Positions 11,401 through 26,029 of a stretch of 64,000 bases of DNA are shown here, piece by piece. The notes under the pieces are model-generated. The model had not been told where the DNA came from. It saw only the letters and a program-made list of their open reading frames with translations, and did no database searches. Numbering within the stretch: the first letter of the stretch is position 1; each line of letters starts with the position of its first letter. The translations under genes were made by a program, and so were the position numbers. Source of the stretch: Diadema setosum (lineage: Eukaryota; Echinodermata; Echinoidea; Diadematoida; Diadematidae); contig CM067072.1 in NCBI GenBank assembly GCA_033980235.1, positions 33,021,759-33,085,758 on the forward strand. Reading direction: 5' to 3'.

Positions 11401-14400
11401 ATAATGAGATGGAACGGACTGGCCCTGTACGATCACCATGCATACTATACACATCCCGTTTTAACCAATTTTCCATGACTGCTCGTTAACCGCTTAATTT
11501 GCAGCGCTCCATGTCTGTGGGAGAGAGCCCCCAGTTCTTCAGCACTGATATAAAGCTGCTGCTGAAGAGAATACAGAAGGTAGACACAGAGTGATGGTCA
11601 TTCGCAAGAGACTCTTTTTTTTCCTCTTGTGGTGTTGCATTCCATTTTGTTTGTTTCTTTACATTATATGGAAAGATGTGATTTTTGGGCCTGATTGGGA
11701 AAGAAAAGTGGTATTGTTGTTCGCAGGAGCAGAGTACTTTTGGAACAAACTCTACTCAGATCCTGTGCAAGTACTTAATGAAATGATATCCATATGAAGC
11801 GTCTTGATCATTTCAAATATATCAAAGCTTGTGTTTCCGATGCATTCATTGATAAACTGTATCTAACAGTTAGACACTGCCCATGCACACATATTGCTCT
11901 CTTGAAAAATCTCGAAAAAAAGATTGAATATATATCCAACTTGCTGGTTTTGCAGTTTCTTTTCTTATCACCAAAGTGAAGTATGTTGAGCTCTACAGTG
12001 GTCGACAATTGATATTGTAGCTTCAAAGTGACAAAATTTGTCCAGATATGGAGCAGTGTCTCTTCAACAAACCCCTTTTCTGACAGTGAATTTCAAGGTG
12101 ACAATACCACTTTTTTTTTCCCCTTTGAGCATACACATGTATAGCAACTTGTAGTCTGCGCTTCAGCCTGCATGTGCCACAAATAACACACATTAACGCT
12201 TTGACAAGATCAGCCATGTTACGTGCAATTAATCGCAACTCATATCAGCATCACAGCCACTCACCGCTTTGGAGCAAAGATTTTTAAATTTCTTTTCATT
12301 TTTGAAAGTAACTGAGAACATTTGTGCAGCCACTTTGGAGTGCATTTTTTGGAGGATTTCTGAAAGCAGAACATTTTATGCACAACAATAGTCATGAGAT
12401 GGAAATTAATGTCTAGGTGTTCTCTTTTACAGCTACACGCACATGTGACAAAAATGTATTTCTGGAAAAAAAAAGTTGAAATTTGTTTAGAATTGACTGA
12501 TGTCGAAATGGACTTTTTTTTTTTTTTTTAAAGATACAATGTACGTATATGGAATGAATAAACAAAGTGTAGGGTACTAGGGTCTTTAGGGTCTTAAAGT
12601 CCACTTTCATAAGCATAAGGATTGAGTTAATGTTAATTTAGTAGAATACATTATGGAAAGTTTGAGGAAAATCAGACAATCTGTTCAAAAGTTACAAATT
12701 GTTGAAGTTTCTACACAGTCACTGTTGGATGAGAAGACTTCTACAGTATATGATGTCCCATGCATACAACGATATAAGGAAAATATAAGAGAATTCCACA
12801 AAACTTCATTTTTTTGAAAAAAAAAGTACTCATTCCCTTGACTCGTTAGTGACATATGTTAAGGGTAATGTTATTCCCCCTGCCTTCTGAAAGAGGCAAG
12901 TCATGTGCTCTTACTTATTATGCGAGAAAGTGAAAATATGTTGAATTTTCTTTCTACTTTCCTCATATCGTTCTACACATGTGACATCACAAGCTGTAGT
13001 AGTCTTCTCATCCAGCGATGGCAGCACTGAAACTTCAAAATTCATGACTTTTGAGCGGATTGTCCAATTTTCCTCAAACTTTCACTGATGTGTTCTAGTG
13101 ATATTTCTGCATTCTCTCAATCCTAATGTATATGAAGGTGGACTTGTTCTTTGAATGGAATCACAATAGTTGGTCTGATGTTGCTCCTAACCAAATCAAA
13201 CAAACTATCTTGTCAGGGGTCAAGTCCTGTGGGATGATTATTACACTGTTTATGGCAATAACAGAAGCTGGGGTACAATTCAACTAACCACCTGTGAGGT
13301 GATGTGAATTTAACTTGATTGATGGCATCAGGGGGCAACCCTGTAATCATCCCTATGTCTTTAAATTCTTGATGCCAAAATTTCAGAAGCCTTTCCATGA
13401 TTGTCATGAAGATTTTTAGGGTTTTCAACTTCCCTTTGTTTGTGTTGGGCAAATCTTTGTCAAATGTATGCTGCTTTTAGGATTTTAATACTTACAACAA
13501 TATGATTTGAAATGAAGCATGGGATGTTGAAAGATACAGTTTGTGTATACAGAGCTCGACAATTGGGGTGGCCTGGTGGTCCGGCAGCTTAATCGATGCT
13601 TGGCCACCAGATTTCCCAAAATGCTATCTTTTGATGGCCTGATCGGGCAAGTGAAAATCAAAATTGACTGCTATATTCCTTTTATTTCGGGCCAATACAT
13701 TTTTTCTTAAAAATACAAGTGACATGAACAGGCCACCAGAGAAAAAAGTTAGTGCTGAGCCCTGATACATACTTTTTTTTTTCTCTGTCACTCGTTCAGT
13801 CAAGCAATTTGTCAAAAGTAGAGAACAGTTTAAGGGCAAGTGTCCTTTGCACCTTTATATGCCCAACAATGGGTTCTAGTTGGCCTATGCTGGTGGGTAT
13901 GTGGGCTACTTTCTGTATTACTCTGGTTGGAATGGGAAACAGTCTGTACTGTGATATAATATGCTCTGGTACATACCGATGTACAATAATGTAGCTACAC
14001 TTAGTTTTTGTATACTACATGTATAAAAATCATAAAACCAGCATTGCTGGTGGTGGTACAGTGTATGTATATCAGGTATTGCTAACATTCTATTTATCCT
14101 GAGTGTTGTTTGTGTTATTCTATATCACAATCAAACATATTATTAGCATAGTATTATGCCTTTTAGCCGGCAACTTTGATTTTCCTTCCACTGAGATCTC
14201 TGGTGAACTAATGGGTCAATATAACGTAGGCTGTTTTTCCTCGTTTTGTTGCATTTATACATCCATACATTACAAAAATCAATCAATAGCAAGGTGACAA
14301 AAAAGTTTACAGCAGGCATCTGTTTGGTTGAAGACAGTATTGTCTAACCTTTCTACATGTATGTGTACCCTGTTTTGCATATAATGTGGTCTTCTTGATA

Positions 14401-17400
14401 TTTCTGTACAAGGAATATACAATGTGTGTTAACCTGTTTAGGACGAGTCCGGAGTATACGCGGGCAGGTGTCTATGGGAAATGTATGTTGTAGCAAATTC
14501 AGTCTGTCCTCAACGGGTTAATCAACGTGGTGTTTGTATAATGCATGTGGATGAGATTAGTCCAGGGATGATACCAAAAACTCTTATGTGAAAATGCTAA
14601 GCTTATCAGCTAAACCTAACTGTATCTCTGTAGTAGCAAATGCATTTGTGACCCGCGACAACGGTTTCAGGCAAAAGTCGCAAGAGCAAATTCCCTCCTA
14701 GGCGGGGTACAAAGATCTTTACCATTATTTTTGTCGATTTGGGTTTTTTGCAGAAATTGAATCTTTGATATGTTTTCTACATGTACACTAAATTTCATAG
14801 CATAAAACTACGTTTTTCCTATCGAAAATTGAATTTTAAGCAACCTATGTTGGATCGCACTCGTCAGTTTCGAGCTTCATTCGAACGCCGCGCCAATATC
14901 CCCAGCGTTGCTACGGCGCAGGGTCTCGCATGCGATTGGCTGGTGCGCCGCACACATTTACATAATTCGGCCTTCGGAGACACCAGTTGCAGCGTTTTGG
15001 GAATGCTTTGTCCACGTGTGCATGATTACATGCTCCATTGTTCTTGCTATAGTGGTTTATACGCTCGCTCTGTAGTGCGTGCTCTTCGTTTGGCTTTCTA
15101 TCCAAACTATCCTACCGCATTGTTTGACAACGGAAGTGAAAAAAAAAAATCATGTAGCACGACATAATCGTGTGAAAAGAAAAAAAAAATAGTCTACTTG
15201 TACATGTAGTAAGAATTATGACAGCAGACTGACTCAAGGGAAGGATGATGAGAGGAAAGGAGAGGTCACATGTAACCAGTTATATTCAAATACTACACAT
15301 CAAGATAGCACCAAACTAACGAGTTGTACGTGTTTGTTTGTTTGATATAATCAACACCACCGAACAAGGCAACATATGCACGGCTTGTAAAAGCAAAACA
15401 AAGAGGAATCGTGGCCCTTGCCAGCACTGGCATTTTTCTGCCATCAAAAGGGTCGCCAATGAGAAAGTCAAATCAACAACAATGAAAACGCGATTTGTAA
15501 ATGTGTGGATTCGCCACCCGCGCCTGTTACATGCACATGGTCATGGCGTGTGGATGCCATTGCGTAATGCGTGCACCATACACAATGTACACCATACGTG
15601 CAATTATCGTATCCGCCATCTTGAAAGACGTACTGGTAAAACAAACCCGAGCGAACCGCATTGTTTTTCGGCTCCATACGCTGAGCTACTAGGAAGGGTG
15701 CCCGGGAAATTTGACTCTCTCAGTGAGCCAATCAGAAGGCGACGTGGTTGCTAGAGGCGGAGCTTAACATCGATTGGCACCATCGTACGGATGGGTGATT
15801 CTCACCTCGCATCGCCGCTCGGACATTGTCTTTGAGTAAGAGGTGAAACTTCAAAGCCCGTTTTCTCGCAATTTTGTCAGGCTAACATCTTAAAAAGTGC
15901 ATTTTATTTCGCTTTCCATGCCCACTTATGGTGCCGAAGAATACAAGTGTTTTATATCAATGCAAAGCTTAGGAAATGGGCAATGTGATTCAGTGAAAAA
16001 ATGAATTTTCAAAATGCCCGACTTTTGCCTGAAACCGTTGTCGCGGGTCACATTTCTTTTTTGCATTCGTGGTAGTGTTTTCTTTTTGCTACTTGAACGG
16101 ACTTGTGTGTACTCGTATGTGAATTGCTGAGGATACTGTTTTCACACTTCAAGCTTGTGTTTCCTATTGTACCGAGTAGACGCTTCCTAATTATCTCATT
16201 GAAAAACCTACAGTGTACATTGTATTTGCCAACAAATTGAAAGTATTCAAAATTACAATATACATGACAGAAACATATTTGGTCGTAGGATTGTGCATAA
16301 GATCTTCATTTTATGTACTTTTTTCTTTTTTACCCTAAATTTGTAATGTGTGCTTGATCGTTGGAAGCTTATGAGGGTACAATTTCACATTTCCTTTAAA
16401 TACATAAGGGTAAGCAGACACTACTGAATTCAGTTGTGCTGTTCTTATGTTGCTTGGACTGTGATCAAAGCAAATCAAAATCTCAGCTCATGTACAACAG
16501 CTATGCATACAGTATCATATATTGTAGTGTCTAGTCTATTAAACTGCTGCGACATTTTTTGACCATTAAAGCTTGTAGTTTTGCCATTTTCAAGTGCATG
16601 TGATGTACATGTACATGATATACAGTACTTGTGTATTCTGTTGATGTTCCTTGTATAGGGTAACAAATTATGTTTGTTTGTTTGTTTGTTTTTATTATAT
16701 ATAATGCGAGGAGCAGCTATACACATTTTTTTTTCCTGCAATGGCACGAGGAAGCACCCATTGCTTTGGAGAGTTGCAAGTTGTGCAGAGTTCTTCTGAC
16801 TCGATAGCAAATACCACCATCTTGTTACTTTAATCACTGGCTTTTGGGGTTTTGGTGCATAGAATGTACACTATGTACAATATGTGACTAACTGATTATT
16901 ATGAGCTCTACATGTACAGTTGTATGTCCTTAAGGATTAGAAGGTGGAAAACTGACAGCATGTAAGATTTGCCAATTGACGCTGATCTCTTCCATGTGGT
17001 ATGTGGATGGCATTCATAAAAGTGGAATGCGTTTTATTTTTTATATCTACAATGTTTTTGAAGGTGATATATCGGTGTATATCCCTTGTACATATATGTA
17101 TGTAAGATGGAATACATCTAGCATGTGTTCTATCTGTGCATTTATATGGCAGTTGTGCTATGTGTTCATGATGAGTTATATTCAGCATAAGTTCAATATA
17201 TTTACAGTTGTATGATCACATGCAGGAATGTTACATGGTATTGATCTCTAACCAAATTGGCAAGACTCGAGACTTTAAAGGAATTATATGTACATGTATA
17301 TTGATGATATTGTGAATATTTTTAATGTGAACAGATACCACGTATATCATGCATATTCCGTGGTATCTTTGAAGATTTAGAATGCTTTAATAGTGCCATT

Positions 17401-20400
17401 AATTTCAGTCTACAATTATTAGGTTAAAGATGAATCATATTTTAGTAATTTTTGGTGCAACTGAATCAAATCGATGTTGTGATAAAGATATTCTGTGCCA
17501 CTTGTGTGGATGTCTTGTTGGCTGGGATGGGTTTTTATTTTTACTTTTAAAAAACACTACACTTTTAAAAATTCAGCTCCACAAAAGGCCTTTTGAAATT
17601 TTTCATCACCACACACTAACTGCATGCTTTCATGGTTCTGCCCACTCATAGCGCTGCAGTGCATGAAATAATCCAAGCATATTTTGAATGACGGTCACGA
17701 TCTCTCTTTGCTCTTTTGTTTGTTCTCAAAGAATCACTATAATGTCATACATTGTATGTTTTCTTTCCTGCCTGAGTGTAAAGTGTGCAGCCGCCGGCAC
17801 TTCTCCATCTTCAACAATTCTCTCCGTGTTTTTGTTTCATATTTTTAAATTTTTCCACTCTTCAATCTGTCCGTTAAAAGATGTTACCTTTTATTTTTAT
17901 CATTTATATCACAATCCTCTCTTCAGCAAGACAATGACTTTTACAGAGTCTGTCATGAACCAATATAGACCGAGGTGGTTCTTGACTTTCTTTGATTTTT
18001 TCATAAAGTAACTATATTCCAGAAAATGATAGGGATTTTTTCCTGCAGACAAGACAAGACATGTACATTGTACCTGCTACACACTTGATTAACACTGTGT
18101 ATGGTCATTCTTCCCTGTGTATAAAACAAAAAGACTTGTAATTGGGCAGTGCATTCAACAGGCATCAAAGTTAGAAGCCCCTCTTTTTTGTGGCGATCCC
18201 TTGCTGTGTAAAAAATTTTGAAAGCAGCATGTGGCAAATTGGGCTGTAACTATTAAAGCACTTGTGTTTGTCGTGGACATTATCATAATGTCATGAATGG
18301 ATGATTGTAAAGTGTATCTTGTCTATTTGAAAGTAGGAATGAGAATTTCTGTTGTCATTGCCCCTGATATTTCACAAACTTAATAGGCTTCTCCGACTTG
18401 AAAACAGTTATTACTCTTCAACATTTACAACAATCTGATATTGAGGGCATTTAACTGTATTTCCAGTAAATTTCTTCTTTCTCTTGGCAATTTTGACTTA
18501 TGCCCTTTCAGCTTCTCTATACAAAGTAAATGTATTTGAAGGTTGAGTTGCATTTACTTGTTTGTTTGTTTGTTTGTTTTTGTTGCATAGGCTCTGCTTA
18601 ATGGAGAAAAAAAGAAGAAAAACTTCTGAGGATGCATGTGGAATGGAAAACTGAGTGTTTGTAACAAAAGAAAAAAGAAAATAATGCAGGCTAAACAGCA
18701 TTGTGAGTGTATAATTCACAGGGAAATATTGTAATTCTACTAACGTGTTGTATTGTTTCTAACAAAAGTTTGTGCGTGTCGTTATGACAAACTCTACAGC
18801 GTTCCCAGTCAGTTACCCCAGGCCTCATCGCCAGCGGTGGCAGCACTTCGTCTGGCGAGAGCACGCCCTCGGGACCCATGGGACGAACCCGGCGACTGAT
18901 TGGGGGGATTTCCCCACAACTGTCCCCTTCGACCTCTCGACCTCTGACCCCCACCAAGTCCAGGATAGCCAGGGAGTTGAGCTTTAAGGTACACCTCTCT
19001 AGCAGTGCCATTATGTATGGTAATGAAAGAAATCTCTACCTCGTGTCATACAGTCTGTAGGTCTGGAGTTACTGCCTTCTGCATCCACCAGTAGGACCCA
19101 GCTCTCATGGATTGTGCCCAACTCTGTTGTCCCATTTAGTGTGATTAGATGAGTATGAAGAAATGTTCATGATGTGACTTCCATCATGTGCATCTTCGCT
19201 TCACTATCCCACCTGTTTATCTCAGCGGAAGATGTTTCACAGATTTTATGATCTTAGAGCAGGTGTCTTCAAAGACAGTGATCCAGTCCAGGAAGATACA
19301 ACATACAGTTCACTGTTGTGTTAAACAGCAGAAGAAAGAAATTGCATTCATGATTTTAATTTATATTTTTTTTTCTTGTCCCTTCTCCTCATGTGCCTTA
19401 CATCACATGGAAATACTACACTCTGATCATTTTTTTTTTAAAGTTCTTTTCTTTTAAGTTTGTGGCCAAAGGTTGTGAGTACTCATCAACAATTTCCTTG
19501 TTTAACTGTGTAAATAACACTTATTTGTAGTTGCAGTATTTTGCATTAACCCATGTAGCCTCTAGTTAGATATTTGTAGAGGTCTTTGCCGTGCGAGTAG
19601 TTTTTGCTTTTAGATTTTGGTGTGTATGGGTTTTACTAATTGATTACTGGATGCCGTTTTCTCTGGCAAAAGTGGTATTGATGAGCTCAATATTATATTC
19701 GTGGGATGTAGGTGTTCCTATTCTGTTAACCAGGAATATTAGTGCTATCTTGCATATTATTATATCCACTAAATGCGGTGACGGTTCAACACCTTTCAAA
19801 TTTGATTTCTATATTTATTATGTGGATACATGTATGCAAGCAAAATTGATACAGGGCTATGGGTTTGTGATATTGCTTGCAGCTAGATTGCTATGTGCTT
19901 GACTGTTTAGATCTGCATACATAGGCATTGCTTGCAGTTTGATCCCTGAAGGTCATTTCGACTCTTTGGGATCCCAGTAGAATGGGTTGCTTGTTGTCCC
20001 TTTACGTACAATTGTACACCTGTACAATACATAATAAAATCTTAACCCTTGTTGTACTTTGAGTGCCCTATGGCACAGAAACCCCCATAGCATTGTACAC
20101 ACTGTCCAAAGTCCCTGATACAGAAGGGGTTAATAATCTCTTTATATGGTTTTTACCTCTTTTTGGTGATGTGTTCATTGCTGGCACAAGGAACATGGCC
20201 AAGAGGGAAGAACCAGCTGGCAGATCCAGGAGATGGATCGCCGTTTGGAGGAGGAGATGAGAGAGCGCCGCCAAGAGGCGGAAGAAGGAAAGGCTGGCAC
20301 GCTGCATCCCACGTACTCGGGCCTGGCGCTACGCTGGTTCCAGTTCCTAGCTGACTTGGGTAAGAGTAACTCTCCCATCACTGGTAGAAGCTTTGCTCTT

Positions 20401-23400
20401 AATACCTACGTGCATCAAGGGATGATCTGTAGAACTGTATTTCTCGTAACTTTATGGGGCCTTCATCACCGAATGGTGCTTTCACTGGACAAGTGGGCTT
20501 TGTTTTTCTTGTCAGAAAGTTATGTCCAAAACTTACTGTTAATAAAGAGGGATAGTTCATTTCATTTCTGGTATATCGAAGTAATGTTACATCAAAGTGG
20601 GTTTGTTTACCCTGGTAATAAGTGGTATGTCTTGGTCAATTTTGGTTGTTGTTTTCTTTATGTGTTTGTTTGTTTGTTTGTGTTTCATGGGTAACAGAAT
20701 GACAACAGAACAGAATAATTTTCGTTGTGCAAGTCTAGTGTACATAAACATGAAAGTACTGCAACATTGAATTTGTGTTTCCGGATAATTTGTTGGTTAG
20801 ACCAAGAATACTGTAAATGTTGTACATGTGACAACATCTGCTCACCAGCTTTTACTGTTTTATGGCATGTGGTTTAAAAGAATTTCATATGACATTTTCT
20901 GATACATGTACAATGTAGTTGCGTTCTTTGTTACGTAGCTGGGAATTTTGTGAGTGCATTTGAATGACATTGTAACACATTTGTACTGTATACAAGACAG
21001 TAGTAACGGAAATGTATGTAATTATGTGTGACTGAAATGAAAGGAGCACAAATATCAAATATCATGGGATTTTATTATCAGTTTGTTTTTTTTGCATTCT
21101 TCAGACACTCCATCGGTCAGTCTGCTGACCGGCACCCTGTCCAGACAATTCAGCCTGGAGGTCTTTCTGCAGGAGTTTCTGGACAAGCTGGGAAAGATCA
21201 GCACAGATTTTGTCCACAAGCTCTACCAGGCTGACGGGGAGACTTTCAAGTCCTTTACCCCACCACCTACTAAGGTACTTTGGAAGAGAGCGTCTTCATA
21301 ACCTTCCCCTATTTAAACACATTTGCATGGCTGATACAATTGTACATGTAGCAGTTTGCCGTAATGCTTACATTTCACCTCAAACCGTTCTTAAAGTGTG
21401 GGAAAAGAATCCACATTTGATGTAAGTTCTGTCATTGCATAAGGACAAAACCTTCTTTGCACTGTTCATGTCTTAGAGAAGGAGATAACAAATATAATCA
21501 TGTACAAATCACTTGAATTGTGGAAGACTGAATCTGAGCTTCATGATGCTATTATTGAGAGGCTGGGGTTGGGAGATTCTTGATGCTTTTTGCTGTTGCA
21601 TGTGATTTGCAGTTTTTTTTTTTTTTCATAATTCATATCTGGAAAATGTATACTTTTCTCAGGCATATTGTAATACACATGTTGTACATTGTCACAAAGA
21701 ATCCTGATACACTGTAGGCCTACTAGCCATTTGTACAAGTTACATTCCTCTTTCTTTAAGTTTTGCCCCCAAAAAGCAAGCAGTACAGATTAAAAGGAAG
21801 TTATACAAATGTATACAGTGTATTACCAATCAAATAGCATCTTTCATAATATGTTAAAGTGTTTATAGGAAAGCAACTACTGCAGAATAGCTTGTAACTT
21901 ACAATTCATACCCTTCAAATGAAAATATGTCTCATATATCTGAACAGAGACAGGAATCAGAGACTTCAAAATCTAGTCTTCACTTACCTGGCAGTGAGCA
22001 GACCTTCGTTCTGATTGGCCGGAATGTCCAACAGTGGCGCTACAGTGTAAATGCGAATTCTCTGGATGATGTCGTACAACCCCCGAACCTCACCAATCCG
22101 AAAAGTAAGACATTCATATAAGGGAGCTTCTCTCATTGGCCAAAACAAGCAGAAGAACCTCTGAATTGTTAAAACCAAGTCAATTAAAGCCATGCATTGT
22201 AAATCAGCAAGTGCAATCTGTCAGTATCAAGAAATATCAGATGGTGTGAATGTCATAGAGTTACATTGTATATCTCCATGGTGTCAAGATGAGTCCTCAA
22301 AAACCGTCTTGGTCCTAAAACTGTAACATTTTTGTCACTGAAGCTTTTATGTCTTTGGTTCACAATTGCTGTAGTTTGTATTGTTTGTAAAATGTTACTT
22401 CCTGATTTATCATATTATGATGATGAATTGTGATAACACGACCTCCCTACTACATGTATAGTATGTCCTCATCAGAATTTCAAAGACAATTCCTTTTTTT
22501 TTTCTTTGAAATGAAATTTCATTGCTCACATTTCACACACAAAACAACTGAATTTATTAAATAATGGATGAATGAATTGAATGAAGTTTCATAGTGAAGA
22601 AACCAAAATGAAATGCTGTCACCAATGATTAGGATAATCATACAAAATAGGCATAGTGATAATGGTGATAATGATGCTAATGATGATAACAATGGCGCTG
22701 GTGATGACGGTGATGAGGGAGATGATGCAATGATAATAATGGTGATGATGGTGGTGATGATGATTATGTTGGTGATGATGATGACGATGATGATGTTTAT
22801 GGTGATAAGATGATGTTGGTGATGATGACGGTTAATGATGGCGATATGGTGATGGTAATGGTGATGCTAATGATAGTGATGATAATGGGGAAGTCGATAA
22901 TGGTGATGATAATGATATGTTGATATTACTCTCCATCTGACCAGGTCAGAAGAGCCTGCAGCAGTTTGACCCCCTTGACCTGAGCTGTGGGGTCAGTGAG
23001 AAGGGCCTGCTACCCTCCTGGCTGACCGGTCTCAAACAGCATCCCCAGTCACTCCGCCTCATAGTGCCACGGCAACGCCTCCTCTTGCTCCAAGCCTCCA
23101 ACAAACAGGTTAATAGTTCTACAATCAGTCTTCTAAGCTCTCCCCCTTTTCAATCTGTGAGCTTCTTCTCCTGTACTCTTAATTTTAGACATAAATTCCC
23201 AGAATAATAAAGCTAGCAAATTGAGGCTAGTTAAAGTATTAGGTTCCTGCTTCCCCTTCCTCTCAGAGAGGTCAAGCTAGGATTAGCCTTGGTAGACAGG
23301 TCATCTAAAGGAAGGAAAACCTTAATCCTAAGAATGTTTGCTGTTAACCTTCTATTAATGCATGAGTCTCTCCTCACTTGTAGTTTCTTTTTTCTTTCTT

Positions 23401-25979
23401 TTTCTATTCCCTTACACGATTTCAAATGCGTGAAGACAGTTGCCAGGGGTATGATGTACCTTAATAAAGCAGTTATATCATCATCGTCTTTAGAAAACAA
23501 AAAAAATCAGCATAGATTGACACCTGAGTGGGATTTTGAGTTTGAAATGACATTAACAAAAACTGTGTCAGATTATTTGATAAACTACAGTATTTTACAT
23601 AGATATACATTGTAGATGTAGCCATTGGGAGAGTCACCGTGGACTGCACAGTACAAACTCCAGTCAGTCTATTGAAATGTAAGTTAATGATGTTTCACAT
23701 TGAAAAATTTAAAATCTGTTTAACAAGCACACATACACTAAAGATGCTATTAAAGTATCGGATGCTTCTGTTCTCTGCTATTTGTTGCGTTTGATCTGTT
23801 TCTGTACTCCTTTATGCTGGGATCTTCACTGCTCATTAATTTGACATATGTCCTGCCAACAATCTGCCCCGTACATCTGTATCTGTCCCAGGTGAAAGTG
23901 TTTGTCTACAACTGGTCCAATGACAAGCTGAGCACCCTGGATAAGCTCTTCCAGCGCCTGGTCAAGTGGCACAATGCGAGGGCGCACTTCTTGGACTGCC
24001 TCGTCAGCCAGAAGATGGGCTTGTACCAGCACTGCCGCTTTGGTGCCCACCTGGTGAGATAAACAGGCATCACCTTAGGTTCTCAAAAGAAGGTGTTTAT
24101 GTATGCAATGTAGTTTCAACATTTTATGAAATTACAGATTTGTGGAATTAACAGCATGTACAGTATCCGGATGCAATGTTGGGCATCGACATTTCTACCT
24201 TGGACTTGTGGATAATGTTAACCTTTCTATTGCCTGTAGAGTTGGAAAATAAAGATGATTGATGTATACTCTACAAGAAAAGAATATTTTTGATTTTATA
24301 AAGTTTGTGAAATCATGACTTATGGACATACTCTGTACATTTTGTTTTTCTCATTTCTGTAGGATAGTGGCCTCCTTAGCTTTCTTGTCAATACATAAAT
24401 CTTCATAATTTGCAATCTGACATTATGATGCTCTTTGCTGTGTACTTTTTAGATTGTTTCTGTTAGAATGTAAAGAAATGATTTTGATTGCTTGCTAATA
24501 ACACAGAGTGACAACCCGTTCTCGCGATCCCTGGAAGCCATTGATAGCCTGGTGAAACAGACAAGCCTTCCATCCAGGGAATTTGTGTCCCGCCCCCAGG
24601 GGTCCTCGTCCCGCCCCTCCCACCTGCGGCGACTCCACCCCGCCCTGCCCCCGTTTGACGAGACTCTGCAGAACGTGAGGCCGCGGCACCCGTTGCAGAG
24701 CTCCCCCTATCGGCTCCTCAACGACCCCGTCCTCCGGAACGGCGCCCAGTTTGCCACTGTCTGCAGGAACACGCGCAAAGGTTAGAGGACAATCCTATGT
24801 GCACCAAAACCTGAGAAATGTTATGAAAAGCCACCTGATCAAAAAGAAATGTAGAGAATTAGAGATTGAGCTTTACTTTTGTGACGATACAAAAGAATAA
24901 ACATGTGTATGCAAGTGACTTTCCAACAAGAAAAGCTCTTCAAAAAAGAATAGCTTTGTCAACTGTATTACAAGTTATTTCTTGTTTGTCTGTTTGTTTG
25001 TTTTTGAAGCAAAATACTATTGCCTGAGCATACATGTAGGAATGAAGACTACACCCATAGTACATCCACCCCATCCTGGGGGGGGGGGATGCATCTCAGC
25101 TTGGCAGCCTCTCTGTGGTACACACCTGTTAAATCTATTCAACCAAATTTAATAATCAATATCCAAATTAACAATCACCATCCAATGGGTAGAAAGGAAT
25201 GTTGTTGATAGAATATTTTGCTCAAGGACACGAGTGCCATGGCAATCCTTGAACCTGGACCTCGCCACTGAAAGCATTCATTAAAACCACAACACTTCCA
25301 TATTCTTTAGCCTGATTAGAAGATACTATTTGAAGTGACCTGTATCTGCGGCAGTCTTCAAATCATATAGTAAAGACCTGTACTGTAAAAGCAAAAATTT
25401 TTGCTTTTGGAAATTTTTTGCACATTTTACATGGCTAGAAACTACAGTAGCAGAAAAATAAAAGCATGGAAGTATTCCTGCTTGTTATACATGTATGTAG
25501 CGCTATTTGATGTTTTAATTCTGGAGAAAAAAAAATGACATTTATCTTTTCCAGCTGAGTGTGAAAAATTATTGACAAGAACATTTCCACTTTTACAGTA
25601 GTCAATGCACCAAACAGCCAGAAAGCACTGATGCATCGTAGTACATTGTTTGTGTATTCAGGTGGCATACATTTACAAATGCCACTCCTGTATCACTATA
25701 TTACTGCTGGCATGTGTAGCAGAAAAAGTTACTGATGAGATTTCTGAGTGATGATGTAGTAGGTCCACAGTGAATCATCAAGAATTGTATTGTGTGTCAT
25801 GTTGCCTTCCATAGAGCTTGAAGTCCAGAAAGATCTGGAGAACCTGTATGTGGCCTGGCAGAAGAGAGGGCAGCTCTCCAGACAACCTATCAGTGTGAGT
25901 CTGTGCATCCTTCAAGATAGGTTGTAACATTGAGGGGTCCCTTTTACTTACTGTAGTCTACATTAGCACCTCTTGTGTA

Positions 25980-26029
<50 letters not shown>

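Larger units (their letters stand above)
11580..18799 (+). other. SZT2 intron g-h (7.2 kb, longest in the gene)
   Basis: No supported exon. It holds the fold-back element at 12597-13145, a TTAA-MITE at 14429-14521, the TIR element at 14648-16051, a small hairpin at 17333-17368, and short TTTG runs at 16673 and 18560. The stretches 11600-12590, 13150-14420 and 16060-18790 are otherwise AT-rich with no feature I can name. Confidence 0.6.

Noticed and set aside
21927..21947. ATG at 21927 as an upstream start of an independent ORF
   Set aside because: It lies before the splice acceptor of SZT2 exon k. The open frame upstream of the exon is intronic read-through.
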